Source: Pseudomonas saudiphocaensis
Lineage (GTDB): Bacteria > Pseudomonadota > Gammaproteobacteria > Pseudomonadales > Pseudomonadaceae
Direction of reading: 5' to 3'
Length of the DNA stretch: 64,000 bases
Assembly: GCF_000756775.1 (NCBI RefSeq)
Contig: NZ_CCSF01000001.1
Location: 1,302,001-1,366,000, forward strand
Shown here: one piece after another, positions 39,529-49,589 of the stretch
Layout of the letters: every line of letters begins with the position of its first letter
How positions within the stretch are numbered: the stretch's first letter is position 1
Made by a program: the position numbers and the translations under genes
Notes under the pieces: generated by a model
What the model was told of the DNA's origin: nothing
The model's database searches: none
The model's input: only the letters and a program-made list of their open reading frames with translations

Positions 39529-42500
39529 ATGTCGTTGTCCGGTGGGCTGATCGCACTGGTCGCCTTCGCCTATATGGCCCTTCTGTTTGCCATCGCCTTC
39601 TATGGCGACCGCAATCGTGACCAGCTGTCGCCGCGCCTGCGGCCCTGGGTCTATAGCCTGTCGCTGGCCGTCTGGTGCACCAGCTGGACCTTCTTCGGTG
39701 CGGTGGGCCAGGCCGCCGAACAGCTTTGGTCGTTCCTGCCGATCTATCTGGGCCCGATCCTGATGATGCTGCTGGCACCGCACGTGTTCCAGAAGATGAT
39801 CATGATCAGCAAGCAGGAGAACATTACCTCGATTGCCGACTTCATCGCCGCGCGCTACGGCAAGTCGCAGCTGCTGGCCATCGTCGTGACGCTGATCTGC
39901 CTGGTGGGCGTGCTGCCCTACATCGCCCTGCAGCTCAAAGGCATCGTGCTCGGCGTCAACCTGTTGATGGGCAACAGCAATGTGACCGAAACCGGTTCGG
40001 GCACCCAGGATACGGCGCTGATCGTTTCCATCGTCCTGGCCCTGTTCACCATCCTCTTCGGCACGCGCAATCTGGACGTGACCGAGCACCATCGCGGCAT
40101 GGTCCTGGCAATCGCCTTCGAGTCACTGATCAAGCTGCTGGCGTTCATCGCCGTCGGAATTTTCGTCACCTTCGGCCTGTACAACGGCTTCGGCGACCTG
40201 TTCAACCAGGCCCATGTTTCGGCGGAGCTGGCGAGCTTCTGGGAAGTGACGGTGAACTGGCCGGCGATGATCGTGCAAACCGGCGTGGCGATGATGGCGA
40301 TCGTCTGCCTGCCCCGGCAGTTTCACGTCACCGTGGTAGAGAATATCGAGCCGAAGGATTTCCGTATGGCGCGCTGGGTATTTCCCTTGTACCTGGTGCT
40401 GGCCGTGGTGTTCGTCATACCTATCGCACTGGCCGGGCAGATGCTGTTGCCGGCGGGCATCAGCCCCGACTCTTTCGTGATCAGCCTGCCGCTGGCCGAG
40501 AGCCACCCGGCTCTGGCAATGCTGGCCTTCATTGGTGGCGCCTCGGCGGCAACCGGCATGGTCATTGTCGCCTGTGTGGCGCTGTCGACCATGGTGTCCA
40601 ACGACATGCTGCTGCCATGGCTGCTGCGCCGCAAGGAAGCCGAGCAGCCGTTCGAGGTTTTCCGTCACTGGATGCTCTCGGTGCGGCGTATCACCATCGT
40701 CACCATTCTGCTGCTGGCCTACGTCAGTTATCGCCTGCTCGACGCCAGTGCCAGCCTGGCAACCATCGGCCAGATTGCCTTTGCCGCCGTCACCCAACTG
40801 GCGCCGGCAATGGTCGGCGCGCTGTATTGGAAACAGGCCAACCGCCGCGGCGTGTTTGCCGGCCTCACCGCTGGCGCACTGATCTGGTGCTATACGCTGA
40901 TCCTGCCGCTGCTCGGCTGGCCGCTGGAGATGTTTCCCGGCCTACAGTGGCTGTACACCACCGACCTGCCCTTCGGAACCAGCGCCCTTACATTCGGGGT
41001 AATCATGTCGCTGGTAGGCAACGCGACCCTGTTTTTCTGGGTTTCGATATTTTCCCAGACCCGCGTTGCGGAACACTGGCAGGCCAGCCGTTTTATCGGC
41101 CAGGAGCTTCACCCCGCAGCCAGCTCCCGGCGCCTGCTGGCGGTACAGATCGAAGACCTGTTGCAGCTGGCGGCACGCTTCGTGGGGGCCGAACGCGCAC
41201 GCACCAGTTTCTACCGTTTCGCCCGCCGCCATGGCCAGGAGTTTTCTCCCAAACACCCGGCAGACGGCCAGTGGATTGCTCATACCGAACGGCTGCTGGC
41301 CGGCGTGCTCGGTTCCTCGTCCACCCGCGCGGTGGTCAAGGCCGCGCTGGAAGGCCGCGACATGCAGGTCGAGGATGTGGTGCGGATCGTAGGCGAGGCC
41401 TCCGAGGTGCTGCAGTTCAACCGCGCCCTGCTGCAAGGCGCCATCGAGAACATCACCCAGGGTATCAGCGTGGTCGACCAGTCCCTGCGCCTGGTGGCCT
41501 GGAACCATCGCTACCTGGAAATGTTCGATTACCCGGACGGCCTGGTCTACATCGGCAGACCGATCGCCGACGTGATCCGCTACAACGCCGAGCGCGGGCT
41601 TTGCGGCCCCGGCAACCCGGATACCCACGTGGCGAAGCGGCTGTACTGGATGCGCCAGGGTCGTGCCCACACGTCCGAACGCATGTTCCCCAATGGGCGG
41701 GTGGTGGAGCTGGTGGGCAACCCCATGCCGGGCGGCGGCTTCGTCATGAGTTTCAGTGACATCACCGCTTACCGCGAAGCCGAACGCGCCCTCAAGGAAG
41801 CCAACGAGGGGCTGGAACAGCGCGTCAGCGAGCGGACCCAGGAGCTCTCCGAGCTGAATACGGCGCTGAGTGCAGCGAAGAGCGCTGCCGAAGCCGCCAG
41901 CCAGTCGAAGACTCGCTTCCTTGCGGCGGTCAGCCATGACCTGATGCAGCCGCTGAATGCCGCACGTCTGTTCTCCGCTGCACTGTCACATCAGCACGAC
42001 GCCCTACCGCGAGAAGCACAGGAACTGGTTCGTCACCTGGATAGCTCGCTGCGTTCGGCAGAGGATCTGATCTCCGACCTGCTGGATATTTCGCGCCTGG
42101 AAAATGGCCGCATCGCACCTGATCGCAACCCCTTCCCGTTGAACACTCTGTTCGAGACCCTGAGCACTGAGTTCACCGTATTGGCCGCTGAGCAGGGCGT
42201 CGATTTCAAGGTCCATGGCAGCCGCTTGCGCGTTGACAGTGACATTCGTCTGCTGCGTCGGGTGCTGCAAAACTTCCTGACCAACGCCTTCCGCTACGCC
42301 AAGGGGCGAGTGGTATTGGGCGTGCGCCGTCAGGGCAACAACCTGCGCCTGGAAGTCTGGGACCGCGGCCCCGGCATCGCCAAGGACAAGTTGCAGGTGA
42401 TCTTCGAGGAGTTCAAACGTCTGGATAGCCACCAGACCCGCGCCGAAAAAGGCTTGGGGCTGGGCCTGGCGATTGCCGACGGTTTTTGCCAGGTGCTCGA

Positions 42501-42999
42501 TCATCCGCTGTCGGTCCGCTCCTGGCTCGGCAAGGGCAGCGTCTTTAGCGTAACCGTACCGATTGCGCCAAACGTAGTGAAGCTGCAAAGCAGTGCGCCC
42601 AAGGTCGAGCCACGGCAAATTGCCCTGACCGGCGTACAGGTACTGTGCATCGACAACGAGGACAGCATCCTGATCGGCATGCGCAGCCTGTTGTCGCGCT
42701 GGGGTTGCCAGGTCTGGACTGCCAGCAACCGGGCCGAATGCGAAGCCCTGCTCAAGGAGGATGTGCGTCCACAACTGGTGCTGGTGGACTACCACCTCGA
42801 CCACGGCGAGACTGGCTCACAGCTGATGGCCTGGCTGCGTACCCGCCTTGGCCAGCCGATACCAGGTGTGGTGATCAGTGCCGATGGGCGACCTGAGCTG
42901 ATCGCTGCGGTGCACGCCTCTGGCCTGGATTTCCTTACCAAGCCGGTCAAGCCTGCGGCGTTGCGCGCACTGATGAGCCGCCACGTACCGCTTCACTGA
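39529..42999 (+). CDS. crbS: CrbS/MxtR, sodium/solute symporter-fused hybrid histidine kinase
   Basis: A 1156-aa sensor. The N-terminal ~490 residues form a 13-helix sodium:solute symporter domain. Then come a PAS-like region (about 630-760), HisKA with His near 804 (AAVSHDLMQPLNAARLF), HATPase (NFLTNAFRYAKG, DRGPGIAKD, GLGLGLAIADGF) and a receiver domain with Asp near 1086 (LVDYHLDHGETG). This matches CrbS (MxtR), which with CrbR/ErdR controls acetate use through acs. The ATG at 39529 follows GGAG by 5 nt; an ATG at 39481 is in frame but its extra residues are not family-like. The partner regulator gene is not in the window. Confidence 0.88.
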   Translation: MSLSGGLIALVAFAYMALLFAIAFYGDRNRDQLSPRLRPWVYSLSLAVWCTSWTFFGAVGQAAEQLWSFLPIYLGPILMMLLAPHVFQKMIMISKQENITSIADFIAARYGKSQLLAIVVTLICLVGVLPYIALQLKGIVLGVNLLMGNSNVTETGSGTQDTALIVSIVLALFTILFGTRNLDVTEHHRGMVLAIAFESLIKLLAFIAVGIFVTFGLYNGFGDLFNQAHVSAELASFWEVTVNWPAMIVQTGVAMMAIVCLPRQFHVTVVENIEPKDFRMARWVFPLYLVLAVVFVIPIALAGQMLLPAGISPDSFVISLPLAESHPALAMLAFIGGASAATGMVIVACVALSTMVSNDMLLPWLLRRKEAEQPFEVFRHWMLSVRRITIVTILLLAYVSYRLLDASASLATIGQIAFAAVTQLAPAMVGALYWKQANRRGVFAGLTAGALIWCYTLILPLLGWPLEMFPGLQWLYTTDLPFGTSALTFGVIMSLVGNATLFFWVSIFSQTRVAEHWQASRFIGQELHPAASSRRLLAVQIEDLLQLAARFVGAERARTSFYRFARRHGQEFSPKHPADGQWIAHTERLLAGVLGSSSTRAVVKAALEGRDMQVEDVVRIVGEASEVLQFNRALLQGAIENITQGISVVDQSLRLVAWNHRYLEMFDYPDGLVYIGRPIADVIRYNAERGLCGPGNPDTHVAKRLYWMRQGRAHTSERMFPNGRVVELVGNPMPGGGFVMSFSDITAYREAERALKEANEGLEQRVSERTQELSELNTALSAAKSAAEAASQSKTRFLAAVSHDLMQPLNAARLFSAALSHQHDALPREAQELVRHLDSSLRSAEDLISDLLDISRLENGRIAPDRNPFPLNTLFETLSTEFTVLAAEQGVDFKVHGSRLRVDSDIRLLRRVLQNFLTNAFRYAKGRVVLGVRRQGNNLRLEVWDRGPGIAKDKLQVIFEEFKRLDSHQTRAEKGLGLGLAIADGFCQVLDHPLSVRSWLGKGSVFSVTVPIAPNVVKLQSSAPKVEPRQIALTGVQVLCIDNEDSILIGMRSLLSRWGCQVWTASNRAECEALLKEDVRPQLVLVDYHLDHGETGSQLMAWLRTRLGQPIPGVVISADGRPELIAAVHASGLDFLTKPVKPAALRALMSRHVPLH

Positions 43000-43106
43000 A
43001 ACCCGCCGGGCTTGCCGTAACGCAAGATCCGGCCTCGGCGGTGCCGCTAGACTAGGCAACGCTGCCGTATCAGCGGGATACGGCAAAAAGCCCAGGTTCT
43101 GCCCTC

Positions 43107-44351
43107 ATGACTCTCGAGCTGCTGTTAAACCTCGCTACTGCCTTGGGCGTGGGCCTGCTGATCGGCACGGAGCGCAGCTGGAGTGGCCGCGAGAACAGTG
43201 CCGAAGAGCTGGCCGGGATGCGCACCTTCGGCCTCAGCGGTCTATTCGGCGGGCTGGCCGCCTTGAGTGCGGGGCACTTCGGTGCGGCGGCCTGGATAGC
43301 GATGTTCATCGTCCTGGCGCTGCTGGTGATCGCCGGCTACGTCGTCGAATCCCGCATCAGCGCCGATCACGGCATGACCACCGAAGTGGCACTGCTGCTG
43401 ACCTTTCTGCTAGGCAGTCTGGCGGTGGCGGAAAGCCGCATCCTGGCGGCATCTATCGCGGTGGTGGTAGCCCTGCTGCTGAGCCTCAAGGCGCGCCTGC
43501 ATGCTGCCCTGCGCAAACTCAGCGAAGCCGAGTTGAGCGGCGCGCTGAAACTGCTGTTCATTTCCGTGGTGCTATTGCCGGCATTGCCCGACCAGGGCTA
43601 TGGCCCCTGGCAGGCATTCAATCCCTATACCACCTGGTGGATGGTGGTGCTGATCGCCGGGATCGGCTTCGCCGCCTATGTGGCCATCCGCCTGCTGGGC
43701 ACCCGCCACGGACTGATGGTTACCGCATTGCTCGGCGGCATCGTCTCGTCTACGGCCATGACCCTGACCCTCGCCCGCCTGGATTCGCCGAGGCTGCGCC
43801 CTGCCCTCGCCGCCGGGCTGCTGGCAACCTCGGCACTGATGTTTCCACGGATACTGCTGGAAGTCGGCCTGGTCAATCGCACGCTGCTGCAGCCGCTGAT
43901 CGCCCCGTTGCTAGGCGCCGGACTGATCTACGCTGCCGGTGCGCTTTTCTACTACCTTCGCGCCGCTCAACTACCTGAAGCCACTACCGAGCCGCCGCTG
44001 AAGAACCCCTTCGAGCTCGGTCCTGCCATGCGATTTGCTGCTCTGCTGGTGGCGATCGTATTTCTGGTCGAGGGCGCTCAACAGCTGTTCGGCGATACCG
44101 GTGTCTATGTGGTTTCGTTGATTTCCGGGCTGACCGATGTGGACGCCATCACGCTGTCACTTGCCAACAGCGCCCGTACCGAACTCAGCGAGGAGGTTGC
44201 GATACGCGGCATTTTCCTCGCGGCTTTGAGCAATAGCCTGGTCAAGGCGGCGCTGATCGGCCTGATTGGTGGTCGCGCCATGGCGCTGCTCACGCTCCCC
44301 TTCATGGCAGCCGGGCTGCTGGCTGGCTCGGCGATCCTGCTGCTGGTTTAG
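43107..44351 (+). CDS. MgtC/SapB-type membrane protein with DUF4010 domain
   Basis: A 414-aa protein. The N-terminal ~140 residues are MgtC/SapB-like (LATALGVGLLIGTERSW, GMRTFGLSGLFGGLAALS); the rest is the DUF4010 hydrophobic domain with several helices. Family members are of unknown function; MgtC itself concerns magnesium limitation and virulence, but this longer type need not share it. The ATG at 43107 stands alone. It converges on rmuC. Confidence 0.85.
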   Translation: MTLELLLNLATALGVGLLIGTERSWSGRENSAEELAGMRTFGLSGLFGGLAALSAGHFGAAAWIAMFIVLALLVIAGYVVESRISADHGMTTEVALLLTFLLGSLAVAESRILAASIAVVVALLLSLKARLHAALRKLSEAELSGALKLLFISVVLLPALPDQGYGPWQAFNPYTTWWMVVLIAGIGFAAYVAIRLLGTRHGLMVTALLGGIVSSTAMTLTLARLDSPRLRPALAAGLLATSALMFPRILLEVGLVNRTLLQPLIAPLLGAGLIYAAGALFYYLRAAQLPEATTEPPLKNPFELGPAMRFAALLVAIVFLVEGAQQLFGDTGVYVVSLISGLTDVDAITLSLANSARTELSEEVAIRGIFLAALSNSLVKAALIGLIGGRAMALLTLPFMAAGLLAGSAILLLV

Positions 44352-44373
44352 CAGACGACCTCTCCAGACGAGG

Positions 44374-45831
44374 CTAGCCATCCTCCGCGCCCGCCCGCTC
44401 CAGCCACTCGGACGGCACATGTTTGCTGGCACGGGCGCCCAGGGACTTGAGCTGCTCGGCACGCCCGACCAGATTGCCGCGACCATCGGTTAGCTTGTTG
44501 CGTGCGCCCAGATAGGCCCTGTCCAGCTGCTGCAGGCGACTGCCAATCTCGTCCAGATCCTGAATGAAGGCGACGAACTTGTCGTAAAGGGCCCCAGCCC
44601 GCTCGGCGATTTCTCGGGCATTCTGGCTCTGCCGCTCCTGACGCCAAAGGCTGTCGATCACCCGCAGCGTCGCCAGCAGCGTGGTCGGGCTGACGATCAC
44701 GATGTGTTTGCTCCAGGCCTCCTGGAATAATTCCGGGTCGGCCTGCAAAGCCGCTGCAAAGGCGGCCTCGATGGGAACGAACAACAGCACGAAATCCAGA
44801 CTCTGCAGCCCCTCCAGACGCTGGTAATCCTTCAGCGAAAGCCCCTTCAGGTGATTACGCAGCGATAGCACATGCTGCTTGAGTGCCTGCGCGCGGTTGC
44901 CATCGTCCTCCGCGCTGTTGAACGCCTGATAGGCATTCAGGCTGACCTTGGCATCCACCACCACGTGCTTGTCGCCTGGTAGATGAATCAGGACGTCCGG
45001 CTGGAAACGCTCGCCATCTGCACTCTTCAGACTGACCTGAGTGTGATATTCGCGGCCTTTTTCCAACCCCGCATGCTCAAGCACGCGCTCAAGGATCAGT
45101 TCGCCCCAGTTGCCCTGAGTTTTCTGCCCCTGCAAGGCCCGGGTGAGATTGGTTGCCTCATCACCCAGACGCTGGTTGAGCTGCTGCAGACGCTCCAGCT
45201 CGCGTGCCAGGGAGAAGCGCTCACGCGCCTCGTGCTGGTAGCTCTCCTCGACCCGTTTCTCGAATGACTGGATACGCTCTTTTAGCGGATCGAGCAGCTG
45301 CCCCAGGCGCTCGTGGCTGCTTTCAGCGAAGCGCAGCTCACGCTCCTCAAAAATCTTGCCGGCCAGTTCAGCGAACTGCGCACGCAGATCGTCTCGGGCT
45401 CCCTGAAGGTCCGCCAGGCGCTGCTCGTGAGCTTTGCGCTGCTCGTTCAGCTCAGCACTAACACTGGCATGAGCTGCGCTCAGCGCACGCAGTTCATCCC
45501 GCAGGGCATCTCGTTCGGCCTGCAGGTCATCCAGGTTTTCTTGGCTTTCCAAACGCTGTTTCTGCAGCCACTCCGCCTCGCGCCGCAGGGCGGCCAACTC
45601 GGACTGCAAGGCGGCGCGAGACTCCATCAGGTCGGCCTGCTCCAAGCGGCTGGTTTCCAGTTGGGCACTCAGCCCTTCCTGGGCCAAGGCTGCCTGTTTC
45701 AAGCGCTCCTCAAGCAAGGCGAGATCGGCTCGGCTCCGGGTAAGCCGACGTTGCAGCAGGCCCGCAAGTACGCCCAGCGCAATACAAACCGAAGCAAGCC
45801 CGGCAAGCAGATAGAAAGGATCGACTGACAT
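44374..45831 (-). CDS. rmuC: DNA recombination protein RmuC
   Basis: A 485-aa protein with one N-terminal membrane anchor (MSVDPFYLLAGLASVCIALG), a long coiled coil (about 30-200) and a C-terminal restriction-endonuclease-like RmuC domain (TQGNWGELILERVLEHAGLE, PDVLIHLPGDKHVVVDAKVSL). RmuC limits inversions at short inverted repeats in E. coli. That suits a genome carrying many palindromic repeats, though this is only a remark. The start fits the anchor. Confidence 0.93.
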   Translation of the reverse strand: MSVDPFYLLAGLASVCIALGVLAGLLQRRLTRSRADLALLEERLKQAALAQEGLSAQLETSRLEQADLMESRAALQSELAALRREAEWLQKQRLESQENLDDLQAERDALRDELRALSAAHASVSAELNEQRKAHEQRLADLQGARDDLRAQFAELAGKIFEERELRFAESSHERLGQLLDPLKERIQSFEKRVEESYQHEARERFSLARELERLQQLNQRLGDEATNLTRALQGQKTQGNWGELILERVLEHAGLEKGREYHTQVSLKSADGERFQPDVLIHLPGDKHVVVDAKVSLNAYQAFNSAEDDGNRAQALKQHVLSLRNHLKGLSLKDYQRLEGLQSLDFVLLFVPIEAAFAAALQADPELFQEAWSKHIVIVSPTTLLATLRVIDSLWRQERQSQNAREIAERAGALYDKFVAFIQDLDEIGSRLQQLDRAYLGARNKLTDGRGNLVGRAEQLKSLGARASKHVPSEWLERAGAEDG

Positions 45832-46361
45832 GGGTGCTCCCGCAGAATTGCCGGACAGTATAGCCGTCGTGATAGCGCTTCTTGCCCATCGAGGTTAAGC
45901 CTGTACGTAGCCCAGACAAAGACCCTGCAAGTCGAGGGCCATTGCCTGACTTTTCCCGATAAAAAGTGAAGTAGAACGTATAAAAATTTAATCCACAGAA
46001 CCTGTGGATAACTCTGTGAACAAAGCGGTAGCAGTTTCCTCCAGCGCCGATGGTTACAGGCCTGCGGTCAAACTGGCGGTTTTTTCGCCAGAAGAAAAAA
46101 CCCTTATTTTTCAACAAGTTATTATTTATCTATGGCGATATAGGGTTTACCACAGTTTGTCATAAGTGCTTGACAATGCCGGCTACAGGAATGTGCACAA
46201 GTTTGGCGCACTACCTCCAAAATGCCCGCCACAGACGCCTCGCAGACCTTTTTACGGAACTTTTTTGTCTTCAGCTACTCGCTTCGTCAGGCGGCGTCTG
46301 ACGGATCGCAAGCAGGCGACGCGCAGCTTATGCTGTGGCGGTCTCGACCAGGGAAACGACC
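45832..46361. other. 530-bp spacer with inverted DnaA boxes and AT-rich segment
   Basis: The centre holds ATCCACAGAACCTGTGGAT (45991-46009), a perfect dyad containing DnaA box TGTGGATAA (46003-46011, consensus on the minus strand) and TAATCCACA (45989-45997, one mismatch). A third near-match is TGTGAACAA (46015-46023). An AT-rich stretch of about 60 bp (46081-46140) follows. A TTGACA (46170-46175) has no good -10 at 17 bp. It separates divergent rmuC and ydbH, so it also holds their promoters. Confidence 0.5.
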
Positions 46362-48914
46362 ATGGCCAAGCGGCGCACCACTCTCATTCTGGCTGCCTCT
46401 ATCTCACTTGCAATTGTGCTCGGCGCCGGCCTCTATGCCGGCTACCAGTGGCAAGCTTTCAAGCGCGAACAGGGTATTGCCGCGCTCGAAATCCAGGGAT
46501 GGCGGTTATCGGCCGACGGGCTTTTTCTACAGCACATCAGTCTGATTCGGCAGACCACCGAGAAACGGCTGACGCTGAAAGTCGATGACCTGCGGTTAAG
46601 CCCAGACACCTGGTGGCGCCCACTGCCCTTGCGCTCGCTGCATATCAATCAGCTTCAGGTTGATTGGCAGCGTGCAGCACAGCCCGATCTGCCATCCGGC
46701 GATGAAACGCCGCCGACTCAGCCGGCCCTTCGACAAATGCAAGATTGGCTCGCCTGGATTCCCCGGCAGGGCGAAGTGGCCTCCTTCTACCTCAACCTGC
46801 CCTGCCCCAGCGGCGCCTGTAGCGAGCAAGGCTCACTGCGCTGGCAACACACCGGGGAGCAAGCACTACCGGCAACAGTGGAGCTGCGCCTACGACACGA
46901 TTCGCACAACCTCACGCTGTTGGCCGACGCGCATGAGGAAGGCCCTGACACTCACCTGGATCTGCAAGTGCAACTCGACGGCAAGCAGCGCCTGAGCCTG
47001 CTCAATCGCTGGTCGCCTCAAAGCGACTCCACTCTGTGGAACGGTAGCCTGGCCTTGAGTGAACTACCGGAAGCACCCTGGCTGCTTGCCTGGCTAGATA
47101 ACTGGCTGGACTTCCAGCCACCGACGCTCCCCGAGCTGCCCGAGCAAATGCGCCTTGGCGCCGCCTGGTCGCTCAAGCTGGATACCTCGGACCCGCTTGA
47201 GGCCTGGAAAACCATGACAGGCGACCTCAAGCTCTCGACCCATCTCCCCTCCCCCTGGCCGCTACCGGAAATCGGTCTGGTGCACGGCCAACTGGATCTG
47301 GCCGCCAGAGCCAAGCAAGGCACATGGCTGCCCACCGAACTGGCCGCCAATCTGCACCTGGAACCCGCGGCCGACCTGCTCGCAGCATTACCGCAATCAC
47401 TGCGCCCACAAGGGCTCCAGCTTGTTGCAACTCCCGGCCCAGCACAGGCCAGCTCCTCAACATTGCCGCTTCAGATCCAGCTTCTGACCGAAGGCCCGGC
47501 AGCCGGCACGCTGCAAGCACAACTGCTGCTCAATACTGCTCCACCCTATGGACTGTCCATCGAACAGGGACGACTGCAACTACAAGGCCGGCGACTGCCT
47601 GAGCTGGACGCCAGCGGCCTGGCCGCCGATCTGCATTTCCAAGGTCGGGCGTCACCTCAGCTCGCCACTCTTGCACTGACCGAAGGCTCGACAATCATCC
47701 TCGACAGTCTGACCAGCGCCGAGCTGACACTGGAAAAACTGGTCCTTGGGCTAGCAGGCGTAAACATCGAGGCAAATCTTGCCGACAATCAGCTGCACGC
47801 CACTGGAGCGCCACTGATCGAGGCCGGCTTGTTGCGCCAGGCCTCGCTGCGTCCGCAGGGCTGGCGCTGGCATTCTAGCCTGGACGGCGACCAGCAAGGC
47901 ATTGCCCTCGAAGGGCCGCTGACCAACGAAGCCGGACTCGCGCTGGCATTGGCGCTGCGACATAACTGGGCTGACAACCGGACGCGTATCGACGCCAAAC
48001 TCGCGGAGCTGTTCCTGCGCGCCGGCAATCCGCTCGCCGCCACGCTGGCTGACTGGCCGCAGACACTGGAGCTGACAACCGGTCGTATTCAGGCGCAGGG
48101 GCATGTCGAGCTGCTCGGCGACAACCCGCCCAATCTCACGGCAACGCTCATTGCAAAAGGCGTGGGCGGCATCTTCGACCGCACGGAAGTAAGCGGTCTG
48201 GATGCCGAACTGAAGCTCGGCCTGCAGCGCGATCGCCTGCGCTTGGAAGTACCGGAACTGAAGGTGCAGCAGGCCAACCCCGGGTTCAGCTTCGGGCCGC
48301 TGCTGGTGCAGGGTGAATATAACGCCAATGTTCAGCAGCTGCAGCAGGGTCGCCTCGACTGGACCACCGCCGAAGCCCAGGTGATGGGCGGCAGGCTCTG
48401 GCTGGATCCGGGCACAGCCGATCTGGGTGCGGACAGGCAGCGCCTCAATGCCCATCTGCGGGGCCTGCAATTGCCAGCGCTGTTTGAGGCCTACCCCGCC
48501 GAGGGGCTGTCTGGCACTGGCGTGATTGACGGCGAGCTGCAAGCCCAACGCAGCGAGCAGGGCCTGAGCATCGAACAGGGCACTCTCCAAGCACGCGAGC
48601 CTGGCGGCGTCCTGCGCTTTCGCTCGGCGAAGATCCAGGCGCTGGGCCAATCCAATCCGGCGATGCGTCTGGTCGCCGAAGCGCTGGATGACTTTCACTA
48701 CGATCTGCTGACCAGCGAGGTACGCTACGCCACGAACGGCACGCTGAATCTCGGCCTGCGCCTGCATGGCCACAACCCGGCGCTCGAAGGCGGCCGCCCG
48801 GTAAACCTGTCGGTCAATCTGGAAGAAGACGTTCCGGCCCTGCTGACCAGCCTGCAATTATCCGACCGCGTTAGCGAAACCATCCAACGGCGCGTGCAGG
48901 AGCGCCTGAGATAA
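46362..48914 (+). CDS. ydbH: YdbH-family AsmA-like inter-membrane lipid transport protein
   Basis: An 850-aa protein with an N-terminal membrane anchor (TLILAASISLAIVLGAGLYA) and a long beta-rich periplasmic part containing the C-terminal YdbH/DctA-YdbH domain (GLSIEQGTLQAREPGGVLRF, then LLTSEVRYATNGTLNLGLRL). E. coli YdbH is one of three AsmA-like bridges (with TamB and YhdP) that carry phospholipids to the outer membrane. It is followed directly by ynbE and ydbL as in E. coli. The ATG at 46362 follows AGGGA. Confidence 0.9.
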   Translation: MAKRRTTLILAASISLAIVLGAGLYAGYQWQAFKREQGIAALEIQGWRLSADGLFLQHISLIRQTTEKRLTLKVDDLRLSPDTWWRPLPLRSLHINQLQVDWQRAAQPDLPSGDETPPTQPALRQMQDWLAWIPRQGEVASFYLNLPCPSGACSEQGSLRWQHTGEQALPATVELRLRHDSHNLTLLADAHEEGPDTHLDLQVQLDGKQRLSLLNRWSPQSDSTLWNGSLALSELPEAPWLLAWLDNWLDFQPPTLPELPEQMRLGAAWSLKLDTSDPLEAWKTMTGDLKLSTHLPSPWPLPEIGLVHGQLDLAARAKQGTWLPTELAANLHLEPAADLLAALPQSLRPQGLQLVATPGPAQASSSTLPLQIQLLTEGPAAGTLQAQLLLNTAPPYGLSIEQGRLQLQGRRLPELDASGLAADLHFQGRASPQLATLALTEGSTIILDSLTSAELTLEKLVLGLAGVNIEANLADNQLHATGAPLIEAGLLRQASLRPQGWRWHSSLDGDQQGIALEGPLTNEAGLALALALRHNWADNRTRIDAKLAELFLRAGNPLAATLADWPQTLELTTGRIQAQGHVELLGDNPPNLTATLIAKGVGGIFDRTEVSGLDAELKLGLQRDRLRLEVPELKVQQANPGFSFGPLLVQGEYNANVQQLQQGRLDWTTAEAQVMGGRLWLDPGTADLGADRQRLNAHLRGLQLPALFEAYPAEGLSGTGVIDGELQAQRSEQGLSIEQGTLQAREPGGVLRFRSAKIQALGQSNPAMRLVAEALDDFHYDLLTSEVRYATNGTLNLGLRLHGHNPALEGGRPVNLSVNLEEDVPALLTSLQLSDRVSETIQRRVQERLR

Positions 48915-48950
48915 GGCACTGTATCGGCACCCTGCTCAGGAGAAATCCAC

Positions 48951-49142
48951 ATGCGCTTGCACTACCCCATCAGCATTCTGGCTCTGACGCTGCTGACCAG
49001 CGCCTGCACCCCAAGGGTTGAACTGGCGGTGCCCAACGAGCCGATCAACATCAATCTCAACGTGAAGATCGAGCACGAGATCTATATCCGGGTCGACAAG
49101 CAGCTCGATGCCATCATCAACGAAGACAGCGGCCTGTTCTGA
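48951..49142 (+). CDS. ynbE: YnbE-family lipoprotein
   Basis: A 63-aa lipoprotein with signal sequence MRLHYPISILALTLLTSAC, lipobox Cys19, and a short mature part (PININLNVKIEHEIYIRVDK) that is highly conserved in the family. In E. coli YnbE sits in the outer membrane and joins YdbH, completing the bridge. It begins 36 bp after ydbH. Confidence 0.92.
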   Translation: MRLHYPISILALTLLTSACTPRVELAVPNEPININLNVKIEHEIYIRVDKQLDAIINEDSGLF

Positions 49143-49161
49143 CAGCCTGGAAGGAAGTGCC

Positions 49162-49506
49162 ATGAAATTTTCTCTGAAACTCGGTTCCCTGCTGATGGCG
49201 CTGTGCCTGGCGTTGCCCGTCGCCGCTATGTCCCTCAACGAAGCCATGTCCGCCCTGGGTCAGGCCAAGGCCAGCGGCCAGCTCGGCGAGAAGCCGGACG
49301 GCTACCTGGGTGTGGTGCAGCCAGGCGGCCAGGCTGAAGCCATTGCGAGTCAGATCAACCAGGCGCGCCGAGCGGAATATCACCGTGTGGCGCAAAAGAA
49401 CGGCATCAGCGTTAGCGACGTGGAAGCTATTGCCGGCAAGAAAGCCATCGAAAAAACACCTGCCGGGCAAATCGTTCAGGTCAACGGCAAATGGGTGAAG
49501 AAGTAG
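49162..49506 (+). CDS. ydbL: YdbL family (DUF1318) periplasmic protein
   Basis: A 114-aa secreted protein with a signal peptide (KLGSLLMALCLALPVAAMSL) and the DUF1318 core (ALGQAKASGQLGEKPDGYLG, QINQARRAEYHRVAQKNG). It is the third gene of ydbH-ynbE-ydbL; YdbL acts as an accessory or chaperone of the YdbH-YnbE bridge. The ATG at 49162 follows GGAAGG. Confidence 0.92.
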   Translation: MKFSLKLGSLLMALCLALPVAAMSLNEAMSALGQAKASGQLGEKPDGYLGVVQPGGQAEAIASQINQARRAEYHRVAQKNGISVSDVEAIAGKKAIEKTPAGQIVQVNGKWVKK

Positions 49507-49544
49507 ACACGCCTCGTACAAGCGCCATGCCGCGAAAGCCGTTT

Positions 49545-49571
49545 CCCTTGCACGGCCTAGCCCTGCAAGGG
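49545..49571. terminator. Bidirectional hairpin between ydbL and the lpxR-type gene
   Basis: CCCTTGCA (49545-49552) pairs with TGCAAGGG (49564-49571) across an 11-nt loop, in the 83-bp convergent gap. No clear T-run. Confidence 0.4.
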
Positions 49572-49589
49572 TAATCCGGTGACTGTTTT

